A DNA stretch of 64,000 nt from Candidatus Paracaedibacter symbiosus (GTDB lineage: Bacteria; Pseudomonadota; Alphaproteobacteria; Paracaedibacterales; Paracaedibacteraceae). The notes under the pieces are model-generated. The model saw nothing but the letters and a program-made list of their open reading frames with translations, was not told the DNA's origin and searched no databases. Shown here in pieces: positions 57,113-64,000 of the stretch (position 1 is its first letter; each line of letters opens with the position of its first letter). The DNA lies in assembly GCF_000757605.1 (NCBI RefSeq), contig NZ_JQAK01000004.1, positions 165,328-229,327 on the forward strand, given 5' to 3'. Made by a program: the position numbers and the translations under genes.

Positions 57113-58600
57113 ATGACAAAAACAACCTTAACTGATTTAACTTTGGTAGAAGCTCGTGATGGCTTACAAAAGAAAGAGTTTTCCGCCACTGAGTTAACCC
57201 AAGCGTTCCTCGACAACATGGCTAAAAACAAACATCTCAATGCCTATATCACACAGACGCCAGATCTAGCCATCGACCAAGCTAAACAATCTGATATCCG
57301 CCTCCAACAAGGCGGAGCCCGACCCCTAGAAGGTCTGCCACTGGCCATTAAAGACTTATTCTGCACTAAAGGTGTCCGCACCACGGCTGGCTCCAAAATT
57401 TTAGAAAATTTCGTGCCGCAATATGAATCCACCGTCTCCCAAAATCTGTTTGATGCGGGGGCGGTAATGCTCGGCAAAACCAACATGGACGAGTTCGCCA
57501 TGGGGTCTTCCGGTTTGACCAGTTATTTTGGCGGCAGCATCAATCCATGGCGCGAAAAAGATCGTCCAGAAAAAGACATTGTCCCAGGCGGTTCTTCCGG
57601 TGGCTCGTCTGCTGCTGTAGCCGGAAAGCTTTGTCTTGCGGCAACTGCCTCTGACACGGGTGGATCCATCCGTCAGCCAGCGGCCTATTGCGGTTTAGTT
57701 GGGATTAAACCGACGTACGGTCTTTGCTCTCGCCGCGGCATGGTGGCGTTTGCATCTTCTCTTGATCAAGCAGGCCCTCTCACTCACACGGTGCGCGATG
57801 CCGCTTTAATGCTCCAAACAATGGCAAGTTATGATCCGTGGGATGCCACCTCAATTGACCAACCAAAACATGACTTTTTGGGCAATCTCACCAATGACAT
57901 TAAAGGGTTAAAGATTGGCATTCCAAAAGAGTACCTCGAAAATCTCCCCGCCACGACAGCAAAAATCGTGGAACGAGGAATTGAATGGGTGAAGAGCCGT
58001 GGTGCGACGGTTCATGAAGTAAGTCTGCCAACCACACCTCATGCATTGCCGACCTATTACATTATTGCTCCAGCTGAGGCGTCTTCTAACCTTGCTCGTT
58101 ATGATGGTGTTCGTTATGGGTTGCGCGTTGATAGCAGCACCTTGGACGAGCTTTATGAGAATACCCGCTCTGCTGGTTTTGGTTCTGAAGTCCAACGCCG
58201 GATCATGATTGGGACTTATGTATTATCGGCAGGTTATTATGACGCCTATTACCTGAAAGCACAACGCCTCAGAACTTTGATTGCCAATGACTTTGCGCGG
58301 GTCTTTACCGGCGTTGATTTGTTGCTGACTCCTACGACGCCAAGCTCAGCTTTTGCGATTGATGAAAAGCCAACAGATCCGGTCACCATGTACTTAAATG
58401 ACATCTTCACTGTTACCGTGAACTTAGCGAATCTTCCAGGCATTTCCATTCCTGCTGGTTTGGATGAAAAAGGACTCCCACTTGGCCTCCAGCTGATTGG
58501 ACCCGCGATGTCTGAACAACGCCTGTTGAACGCCAGTTTAGCGTTGGAAGAATGTGCTGATTTTGCGTCTCAAGTCAATGATCTAAGAAAGGTCGCCTAA
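57113..58600 (+). CDS. gatA: Glutamyl-tRNA(Gln) amidotransferase subunit A
   Basis: The amidase that releases ammonia from glutamine for transamidation of Glu-tRNA(Gln) or Asp-tRNA(Asn). The 495-residue length is normal. The Ser-cisSer-Lys triad is visible: Lys in [11 protein letters not shown], cis-Ser in [13 protein letters not shown] and the nucleophile Ser in [15 protein letters not shown]. It is in the middle of the gatCAB operon. Confidence 0.98.
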   Translation: MTKTTLTDLTLVEARDGLQKKEFSATELTQAFLDNMAKNKHLNAYITQTPDLAIDQAKQSDIRLQQGGARPLEGLPLAIKDLFCTKGVRTTAGSKILENFVPQYESTVSQNLFDAGAVMLGKTNMDEFAMGSSGLTSYFGGSINPWREKDRPEKDIVPGGSSGGSSAAVAGKLCLAATASDTGGSIRQPAAYCGLVGIKPTYGLCSRRGMVAFASSLDQAGPLTHTVRDAALMLQTMASYDPWDATSIDQPKHDFLGNLTNDIKGLKIGIPKEYLENLPATTAKIVERGIEWVKSRGATVHEVSLPTTPHALPTYYIIAPAEASSNLARYDGVRYGLRVDSSTLDELYENTRSAGFGSEVQRRIMIGTYVLSAGYYDAYYLKAQRLRTLIANDFARVFTGVDLLLTPTTPSSAFAIDEKPTDPVTMYLNDIFTVTVNLANLPGISIPAGLDEKGLPLGLQLIGPAMSEQRLLNASLALEECADFASQVNDLRKVA

Positions 58601-58601
58601 C

Positions 58602-60083
58602 ATGTCTGACACAACAAATTACATTGAAGGTCGTACAGGTCTTTGGGAAGTAGTAATTGGGTTAGAAGTTCATGCGCAAGTGAGCTCCAAAACTAAATTA
58701 TTTGATGGTTGCTCCACTGAATTTGGCGCTGAACCTAATACTCAAATTGGTTTTTTTGGCAGTGCCATGCCAGGCATGCTCCCTATTTTGAATAAGGTAT
58801 GCGTTGACCAAGCAATTAAAACCGGTCTGGGAATTAATGCCACCGTCAACCAACTTTCTGTTTTTGATCGCAAGAACTATTTTTATGCCGATCTTCCGTG
58901 TGGCTATCAAATCTCCCAGTTCACCAAACCAATTGTCAGTGGTGGTTACCTGGATGTCGATTTGGATAATGGCGAGACAAAGCGCATTGGGGTCACCCGC
59001 CTCCACCTCGAAATGGATGCTGGCAAAAGCACCCACGACCTTCATCCTAGCAAAACCTACATTGACCTCAACCGTTGTGGCATTGCCCTCATGGAAATTG
59101 TGTCTAATCCGGAGATGCGCACCACCATGGAAGCGATGGCTTATGTGAAAAAACTGCGGACAATCTTGCGTTATCTTGGCACTTGTGATGGCAACATGGA
59201 GCAAGGCAGCATGCGCGTTGACGCCAATATTTCGCTTCGTCGTCCAGGCGCCCCCCTTGGTACTCGTGCTGAAATTAAGAACGTGAATTCCATCCGTTTC
59301 CTTGGTCAAGCATTAGATTATGAAATTGGCCGCCAAATGGAAATTCTGGAAGATGGTGGCGAAATCGTCCAAGAAACGCGGCTGTTTGATGCGGGTAAAG
59401 GAATCACTCGTTCCATGCGCAGCAAAGAAGATGCCCATGATTATCGCTATTTTCCAGATCCTGACTTGCCACCACTTCGCCTTACCAGTGCCCGCATTGA
59501 GGCTGTAAAAGCAACCTTACCTGAGTTGCCTGACGCCAAGCAAAAACGTCTGATGGATGAGTTTGACCTCCCAAAATACGATGCATCTGTTTTGGTTGGA
59601 GAACAAGAAATTGCACATTTCTATGAAGCAGCAGTTGCGGCAAGCAAAGCTACAAACAAAGCCCAAGCGGCCAAACAAATTGCTAACTGGCTGATGGGCG
59701 AAGTCTTTGCTGCTCTTAACCGTGATGGCGGTTCAATCACCACTATGACCTTAACTGCAGCGCATTTAGCAGAATTGGTCGACCTGATTTTAGACGACAC
59801 GATCTCTGGCAAAATTGCGAAAGACGTGTTTTTAAAGCTTTGGGAAACTGGTAAAGCCCCAAGCCAATTGGTTGATGAATTAGGATTGAAACAAATCACT
59901 GATACGGGTGCCATTGAACAAGTCATCGATACCATTCTTGCTCAAAACGAAGATAAAGTTGCAGACTACCGTTCTGGTAAACACCAGCTTTTCGGCTTCT
60001 TCGTTGGTCTGGCAATGAAAGCCACCCAAGGAAAAGCTAACCCTGGCATCGTCAACGATATTTTAAAGAAAAAACTTGGTTAA
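58602..60083 (+). CDS. gatB: Glutamyl-tRNA(Gln) amidotransferase subunit B
   Basis: The tRNA-binding kinase/transamidase subunit, 493 residues. [17 protein letters not shown] at the N-terminus, [17 protein letters not shown] with the ammonia-site residues, and the [12 protein letters not shown] segment are diagnostic. The C-terminal YqeY-like tail domain is present. It follows gatA by 1 base and is followed by a hairpin. Confidence 0.98.
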   Translation: MSDTTNYIEGRTGLWEVVIGLEVHAQVSSKTKLFDGCSTEFGAEPNTQIGFFGSAMPGMLPILNKVCVDQAIKTGLGINATVNQLSVFDRKNYFYADLPCGYQISQFTKPIVSGGYLDVDLDNGETKRIGVTRLHLEMDAGKSTHDLHPSKTYIDLNRCGIALMEIVSNPEMRTTMEAMAYVKKLRTILRYLGTCDGNMEQGSMRVDANISLRRPGAPLGTRAEIKNVNSIRFLGQALDYEIGRQMEILEDGGEIVQETRLFDAGKGITRSMRSKEDAHDYRYFPDPDLPPLRLTSARIEAVKATLPELPDAKQKRLMDEFDLPKYDASVLVGEQEIAHFYEAAVAASKATNKAQAAKQIANWLMGEVFAALNRDGGSITTMTLTAAHLAELVDLILDDTISGKIAKDVFLKLWETGKAPSQLVDELGLKQITDTGAIEQVIDTILAQNEDKVADYRSGKHQLFGFFVGLAMKATQGKANPGIVNDILKKKLG

Positions 60084-60086
60084 AAT

Positions 60087-60117
60087 AAGGGGAGGCTAAG
60101 CCCTTCCCTCTCCCCTT
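60087..60117 (+). terminator. Hairpin after gatB
   Basis: AAGGGGAG (60087-60094) pairs with CTCCCCTT (60110-60117) around a 15-base loop, just after the gatB stop. The tail TATGTCTT is only weakly T-rich. Confidence 0.5.
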
Positions 60118-60200
60118 TATGTCTTCGTAGCTTTAAAATTTATAAGCAAATCTGATGAGCCCTAAGATGACAGCTGGAGGGGGGAACTTAGTTTTTGCGT

Positions 60201-60662
60201 TTATTTAGGATCACTTTTAGCATTACTACTGCTAAATAAATATTTTCCAATCAATGCCTCAAAACTTAAAGCCGATTGTGTGTGAATCACGGCGTCCCCA
60301 TTCTGAAGACTTTCTTCAGCGCCACCAGGGACAAGGGCAATATATTTTCCTCCCATAAAACTTTCGCTGACAATCTCAGCTGAAGAATCTGTGGGAATAC
60401 GTAAATTAGAAGAAACTGTAAACGAAACAACAGCCAAAAAGGTTGATGGTTCAATTTTTATATTAAAAATTTTACCAACCTTAACGCCGCTTATCTTAAC
60501 ATCGTTGCCAACAACGAGCCCATCAATACGATCAAACTTAGCATGCAGCATAACCCCCTTTTCTGAAACAGTGGAACTGGCCCGATAAGCGATACTCAAA
60601 AAAATTCCAGCTACCGCTAAAACGATAGCGCCCATAATGGCTTCAACAACGTTTGATTTCAT
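60201..60662 (-). CDS. mlaD: MlaD-like lipid-transport protein
   Basis: A 153-residue MCE-domain protein, the periplasmic hexamer of the Mla phospholipid transport system. One N-terminal helix (VEAIMGAIVLAVAGIFLSIAY) anchors it; the MCE domain has AKFDRIDGLVVGNDVKISGV and SESFMGGKYIALVPGG. The other Mla genes are not adjacent, as in many alphaproteobacteria with scattered mla genes. It is convergent with gatB and 16 bases downstream of dps. Confidence 0.9.
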   Translation of the reverse strand: MKSNVVEAIMGAIVLAVAGIFLSIAYRASSTVSEKGVMLHAKFDRIDGLVVGNDVKISGVKVGKIFNIKIEPSTFLAVVSFTVSSNLRIPTDSSAEIVSESFMGGKYIALVPGGAEESLQNGDAVIHTQSALSFEALIGKYLFSSSNAKSDPK

Positions 60663-60678
60663 AACTTAATTAATTTTC

Positions 60679-61149
60679 TTATTCTAAATGACTACGCAGC
60701 ATCCATGCATGCTTACTTAAAAGACGAATGCGTTCAACCAATAAATCTGAAGTGCCCACATCGCGTACTGAGTCAGCAATATCCATTATCTCAACACTGC
60801 GGCGAATGAGTAATTCATGGTCCAATGTTAATTCTCTTACCATGTCTAGCGCTTCAGGTGAACCAGTTTCTTCTTTAATAGCACTGACAGAGACATATTC
60901 AGCAAAGCTGGCAGGCGCATAAAACCCTAAAGCACGAATTCGCTCAGCAATATCATCAGCTCCTGCTTCAAGATCACCATATATGTCCTCGAATAGCTTA
61001 TGCAATTGTGAAAAGAGGGGCCCCACAACATTCCAATGATAATTCCTTGTTTTCAAATACAAAATTGTTGTATCTGCCAGAATGCGAATCAGCCCATCAC
61101 TCACAACTTTGCGATCTTTTTTGTCAAGACCGACATCCATTATCGACAT
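60679..61149 (-). CDS. dps: Dps-like ferritin, DNA protection during starvation
   Basis: A 156-residue Dps-type miniferritin that oxidises iron with peroxide and can bind DNA. The ferroxidase residues appear in RNYHWNVVGPLF and HKLFEDIYGDLEAGADDIAE, the inter-subunit site of the family. The start could be the first ATG at 61149 or one three codons on. It probably serves oxidative stress protection in the host cell. Confidence 0.94.
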   Translation of the reverse strand: MSIMDVGLDKKDRKVVSDGLIRILADTTILYLKTRNYHWNVVGPLFSQLHKLFEDIYGDLEAGADDIAERIRALGFYAPASFAEYVSVSAIKEETGSPEALDMVRELTLDHELLIRRSVEIMDIADSVRDVGTSDLLVERIRLLSKHAWMLRSHLE

Positions 61150-61362
61150 TTTGCCTCTCCTTCAATAACCCAACTAAACTCCAAAAAACAGCCTAGAAGA
61201 TGTTAGTTTTTCAGATAAAGTTACTATACCACACAAATCCTAATTTTTTGTAAAATTCGCTTCTGTACCCAACTGATATTTTATTAAAAATTTACTATTT
61301 TTTAATTCCAATAAGAAACACTTAAAGAGGTAACAATATAAAATTTGGGCTTACTGATTGAG

Positions 61363-61599
61363 ATGAGAAGTATTTTCTGGCAATGCCTTATTTTTAGTCT
61401 TTGCAGTGTGACCGCTGGCTGCGATTTTTTGCGCCCTAATTCTGAAGACCTCCTCAAGCTGGGATGGGCCAAACAACCTAAATGCCCTAAAGAACCTACC
61501 CCCCTTTATTGCTATGAGACCCTGGGCCGAACTGTCTGTCACTCTGCCCCTCTTGATAATCAGAATCGCCTGAGTGGCTATTATGGCCCAAAACCTTAG
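61363..61599 (+). CDS. Small lipoprotein
   Basis: A 78-residue predicted lipoprotein from the ATG at 61363 (a TTG at 61345 is less likely). Signal peptide SIFWQCLIFSLCSVTAGC with lipobox VTAGC. The mature part is short and has four cysteines and several Pro (KQPKCPKEPTPLYCYETLG), a pattern seen in small alphaproteobacterial lipoproteins of unknown role. I do not recognise a named family. Confidence 0.65.
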   Translation: MRSIFWQCLIFSLCSVTAGCDFLRPNSEDLLKLGWAKQPKCPKEPTPLYCYETLGRTVCHSAPLDNQNRLSGYYGPKP

Positions 61600-61776
61600 A
61601 TTCTTTCGCCCTTAATTCCCACAAAAATTCTTGCATTGGTGGATTGGGAAATTAAAGACGTTTCAACTTTAGCGCTTTACTTCAAGAACGACTAAGTAAC
61701 CTAAAAAGACTCTAGGCATAAAATTATATTTTCATTACAATGAGCAGAAACTTTATAATAAAAGTCTTATCCCCAG

Positions 61777-62682
61777 ATGATCGTCAAACAAAAGAAAAAA
61801 ATTATTATTACTGGGGCTAAAGGACAGTTAGGCGCTTCTCTTTGCCGCTTTCGGTGGCCAGAATCTTATTTCATTTACCCGCTAGATCATTCTCAGCTTG
61901 ATATAACGGATATGGATGCCATTGAAAAGGTGTTGTCTGCTTTGAAGCCAGATTGCATTGTAAATACAGCCGTTTATGGTATGGGGGAAGGGGCAGATAC
62001 TGAAAAATCATTTCAAACTAATAGTCTTGCTTTATTATCTCTAGCCTCATTTTGTAAAAAAAACCAAATTCCGTTGATTCACTTTTCAACAGACTATGTT
62101 TTTGACGGGCAGCAAAAATCTCCTTATAGGGAACAGGATTCTAAAAACCCCTTGAACGTGTATGGGAGCAGTAAATATGCAGGTGAGCTTATTGTTCAAC
62201 ACATTGCCCCTCTCCATATTATTTTAAGGACTTCTTGGCTATATGGCTCTTTAGGAAAAAACTTCATGCGTTGGATTTGGGAATCAAGCCATATGGAAAA
62301 AGAACTAACCATTATTAATGATCAAATTGGCTGCCCGACAAACGTGTTAGACGTGGCAGAGACGACAATTAAAATGGTCTGCCAACAGCTAGAAAAACCT
62401 CTGGCAGAGGGATGGGGTCTTTATCATTTATGTGGTTAAACCCCGACTTCATGGTATGAGTTTGCTGTATTTATTCTCGATGAAATTTCTAAATATAGGT
62501 CTGTAAAGCTAAAGATCAGTCCTATAGCAACGAAGGAGTACAGAGAGAAGTTTCCTAAAATTATCTTGAGACCTCTCTCCTCTGTTTTAAATTGTGATCG
62601 AATTCGAGAACAGTATTCAATCCCCCAAAAATGTTGGAAAGAAAGAGTAAAACAAGTTTTAAAGGATTGGGAAACCTTTTAG
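61777..62682 (+). pseudogene. rfbD: dTDP-4-dehydrorhamnose reductase with in-frame stop
   Basis: An RmlD-type short-chain reductase, last enzyme of dTDP-rhamnose synthesis. IIITGAKGQLGASL is the NAD(P)-binding motif, VNTAVYGMGEGADTE and FSTDYVFDG, then NVYGSSKYAGE with the catalytic Tyr and Lys. A TAA at 62437-62439 follows YHLCG, yet the same frame continues with TPTSWYEFAVFILDE to a stop at 62680-62682, giving the full 301-codon length. Because the frame is unchanged, a substitution and not an indel made the stop. No other rhamnose gene is near. Function is probably lost unless the base is a sequencing error. Confidence 0.8.
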
Positions 62683-62850
62683 GGATATCCTCTTGAAAAG
62701 ATATTCCCAGTTTTAAAGAATACATTTTAAGGAAGCTTTCTGAGAAGAGTAATGCCTCCTCTTTCTTGCCCTTCCCTCCTCACTTAATAATCATATTTTA
62801 AGCATTTCCTTCTATATTAATAATAAAATATTCTATTTATTAGGTAGTAC

Positions 62851-63276
62851 ATGGAAAACATATTTAAGGCGAGGTATTTTAAACAAGGATTGTTAATAAC
62901 CGCATTCGCAGTACTAAGTAGCGGCCTCTCCCATTCTTTTCCCCAATTACAGCTCTTACAACAGCAATTACAAGCCGCTCAATCAACACTAGGCCAAGAG
63001 CAAGCTGCCCATCAACAAGTTTTACAGAACTTTAACCAGTGCCAGGCAGATAGAGCCGCTGCCGAAAATCAAGCTGCTCAGCTTCGTGGTCTTCTACAAC
63101 AAACCGACGTGGATCACACGGCGGCTCTCCAACAAGTACAAGCCGTTCATGCAGCCGATCTCCAACAGCAACAACAACAGGTACAAGCGGCTCTTGCAAG
63201 GGAACAACAATTACAAGCCGCCCTTCAACAAGCTCAACAGGGTGGAGGTAGTCCTCAACAAATAGCCGTCTTGTAA
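62851..63276 (+). CDS. Secreted Gln/Ala-rich coiled-coil protein, 3'-disrupted
   Basis: A signal peptide (QGLLITAFAVLSSGLSHS) is followed by Q- and A-rich heptads (LQLLQQQLQAAQSTLGQEQA) predicted to form a long coiled coil. The TAA at 63274-63276 is followed in the same frame by QEILRLQNQLNQAGGGNPGN, which continues the same kind of sequence until about 63345, so the frame was once longer. There the sequence becomes that of an opposite-strand gene. No family is recognised. Confidence 0.55.
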   Translation: MENIFKARYFKQGLLITAFAVLSSGLSHSFPQLQLLQQQLQAAQSTLGQEQAAHQQVLQNFNQCQADRAAAENQAAQLRGLLQQTDVDHTAALQQVQAVHAADLQQQQQQVQAALAREQQLQAALQQAQQGGGSPQQIAVL

Positions 63277-63303
63277 CAAGAAATTCTTCGCTTACAAAAT
63301 CAG

Positions 63304-63744
63304 TTAAATCAAGCTGGAGGAGGTAACCCCGGAAATGCCGTTATAGCCAGCGCGCGCAGTGATCGCATAGCCAATACCTCTGGTAAAAATTGCGACTTGG
63401 TTACCGTTAAATCCCGGTGTTAAATCTCTAAAAACACTTTGTTCATAAGGACCATAGGCAAAGGATCCCTCCAGAGAAAACACTAAATTTGTATGGCAGG
63501 GTACATAACGATAGCCTGCAAATAAAGCGGCCTCAAGACTTGTATCCCTCATTCTCTTATTAGGAAAAAGGGTGAGAGTGAACAAGTTATTACTAATAGA
63601 ATCTGTTCTTTTACCAAAAAGTTGGGAGACACCAAAGCTTGTTCCTACATAGACCCCCTTATCGTGGAGAGAAGCAGAGGCAACTGAAGAAGTAAAACCT
63701 AAAGTAATACCAGCTAACATAATAGATTTAAAAGCCATATTCAC
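63304..63744 (-). pseudogene. Truncated outer-membrane beta-barrel protein
   Basis: A signal peptide (MLAGITLGFTSSVASA) precedes barrel-like strands (GVYVGTSFGVSQLFGKR, SLEAALFAGYRYV, VFSLEGSFAYGPY). This is the usual start of OmpA/Omp25-like porin-type proteins, which have eight strands and about 200 residues or more. After GYAITARAGY the frame runs into the antisense of the coiled-coil gene (63304-63345) and stops. About a third to half of the barrel is missing, so this is probably a rearrangement breakpoint or a misassembly. Confidence 0.55.
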
Positions 63745-63902
63745 GGAGTCTATCTTTCATACTGAATGTCTTAATATTTTTTAATACAAATTTTATTTAA
63801 ATGATAGATACTGTTCAATGTTTCTTATATTAAGATAAGCAATTTAATTACGGGAGAGAGGTGGTTAGAGACCCAAGGGATATATTAAGGGCGAGAGAGC
63901 TA
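63745..63902. other. AT-rich upstream region of the truncated barrel gene
   Basis: No gene is visible. It should hold the leftward promoter for the barrel gene. Confidence 0.4.
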
Positions 63903-64000
63903 GGTTCTGTGCACCTAATTCATGCAAAGATAATTTTGAGACATTTTTAGCTGAAAATGAGGCCAAATTTCGATGTCGTCGTTTATCTACTTCGAGAAAT
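63903..64000 (+). mobile_element. Long copy of the TIR element, cut by the window end
   Basis: GGTTCTGTGCACCTAATTCA after TA (63901-63902) matches the left end of the 50575-50636 element for 20 bases and remains similar to about base 36. It then continues with ATTTTGAGACATTTTTAGCT and AAATTTCGATG, which the short element lacks but 55255-55325 has. It is the left part of a longer, perhaps complete, parent element. Confidence 0.7.

Noticed and set aside
1-64000. tRNA or rRNA genes
   Set aside because: I scanned the spacers for T-arm-like GTTCRANTC and acceptor pairing and saw no convincing cloverleaf; a covariance search would be decisive.

Overview
The window reads as the left end of a draft contig from an AT-rich alphaproteobacterium. 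Protein families and gene order (FlbD-FliN-FliH-FliG-FliF, sdhE next to mfd, gatCAB), a DUF2608 HAD protein of the type common in amoeba- and host-associated bacteria, and many short palindromic repeats suggest a Holosporales-type endosymbiont (Candidatus Odyssella/Paracaedibacter-like). That assignment is inference. The first 79 bases are not genomic: positions 38-79 are the 42-base 454 Titanium paired-end linker (with loxP at 42-75), and positions 1-37 are a chimeric mate copied from 2782-2818. Several conserved genes (mutT-like, parvulin, secA, methylmalonyl-CoA mutase) are broken by one missing base in an A/T run, the classic pyrosequencing error. I treat these as sequencing errors rather than pseudogenes.

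Layout. 80-1271: end of pstA plus pstB (phosphate uptake). 1847-5458: a small ORF, a SAM methyltransferase, a six-helix CqsS/LqsS/PhcS-like sensor kinase and an unusual response regulator, the best candidate for an undescribed cell-cell signalling module. 5678-12977: flagellar block flhA, flbD, fliN, fliH, fliG, fliF. 13231-18630: thrS, an L,D-transpeptidase, an alcohol dehydrogenase remnant, a TauE/SafE permease with its DUF1634 partner, and an NAPE-PLD-like metallo-hydrolase. 18627-23916: leucine degradation (liuB, liuC, liuD and HMG-CoA lyase). 24398-30001: coiled-coil lipoprotein, then propionyl-CoA carboxylase (pccB, 2TM protein, pccA). 30380-38978: MFS transporter, arginase and ornithine aminotransferase, acyltransferase, sdhE and mfd. 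39173-49960: small enzymes, methylmalonyl-CoA mutase, Bcr/CflA transporter, mutT-like NUDIX gene, parvulin PPIase, secA. 50575-55111: MITE, HAD protein, MHS-type transporter and a secreted repeat protein. 55574-61149: erpA-like, xthA, gatCAB, mlaD-like, dps. 61363-63744: lipoprotein, a nonsense-interrupted rfbD, and two truncated surface-protein genes meeting head to head. The window ends inside a longer copy of the repeat that produced the MITE.

How the genes work together. Leucine breakdown to acetoacetate and acetyl-CoA, propionyl-CoA carboxylation and isomerisation to succinyl-CoA, and arginine to ornithine to glutamate semialdehyde all point to use of host amino acids as carbon and energy. 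Flagellar export and motor genes indicate a motile stage at some time. SecA, the two secreted PPIases and MlaD serve the envelope. No tRNA, rRNA, CRISPR array, complete transposase or integrase was recognised.
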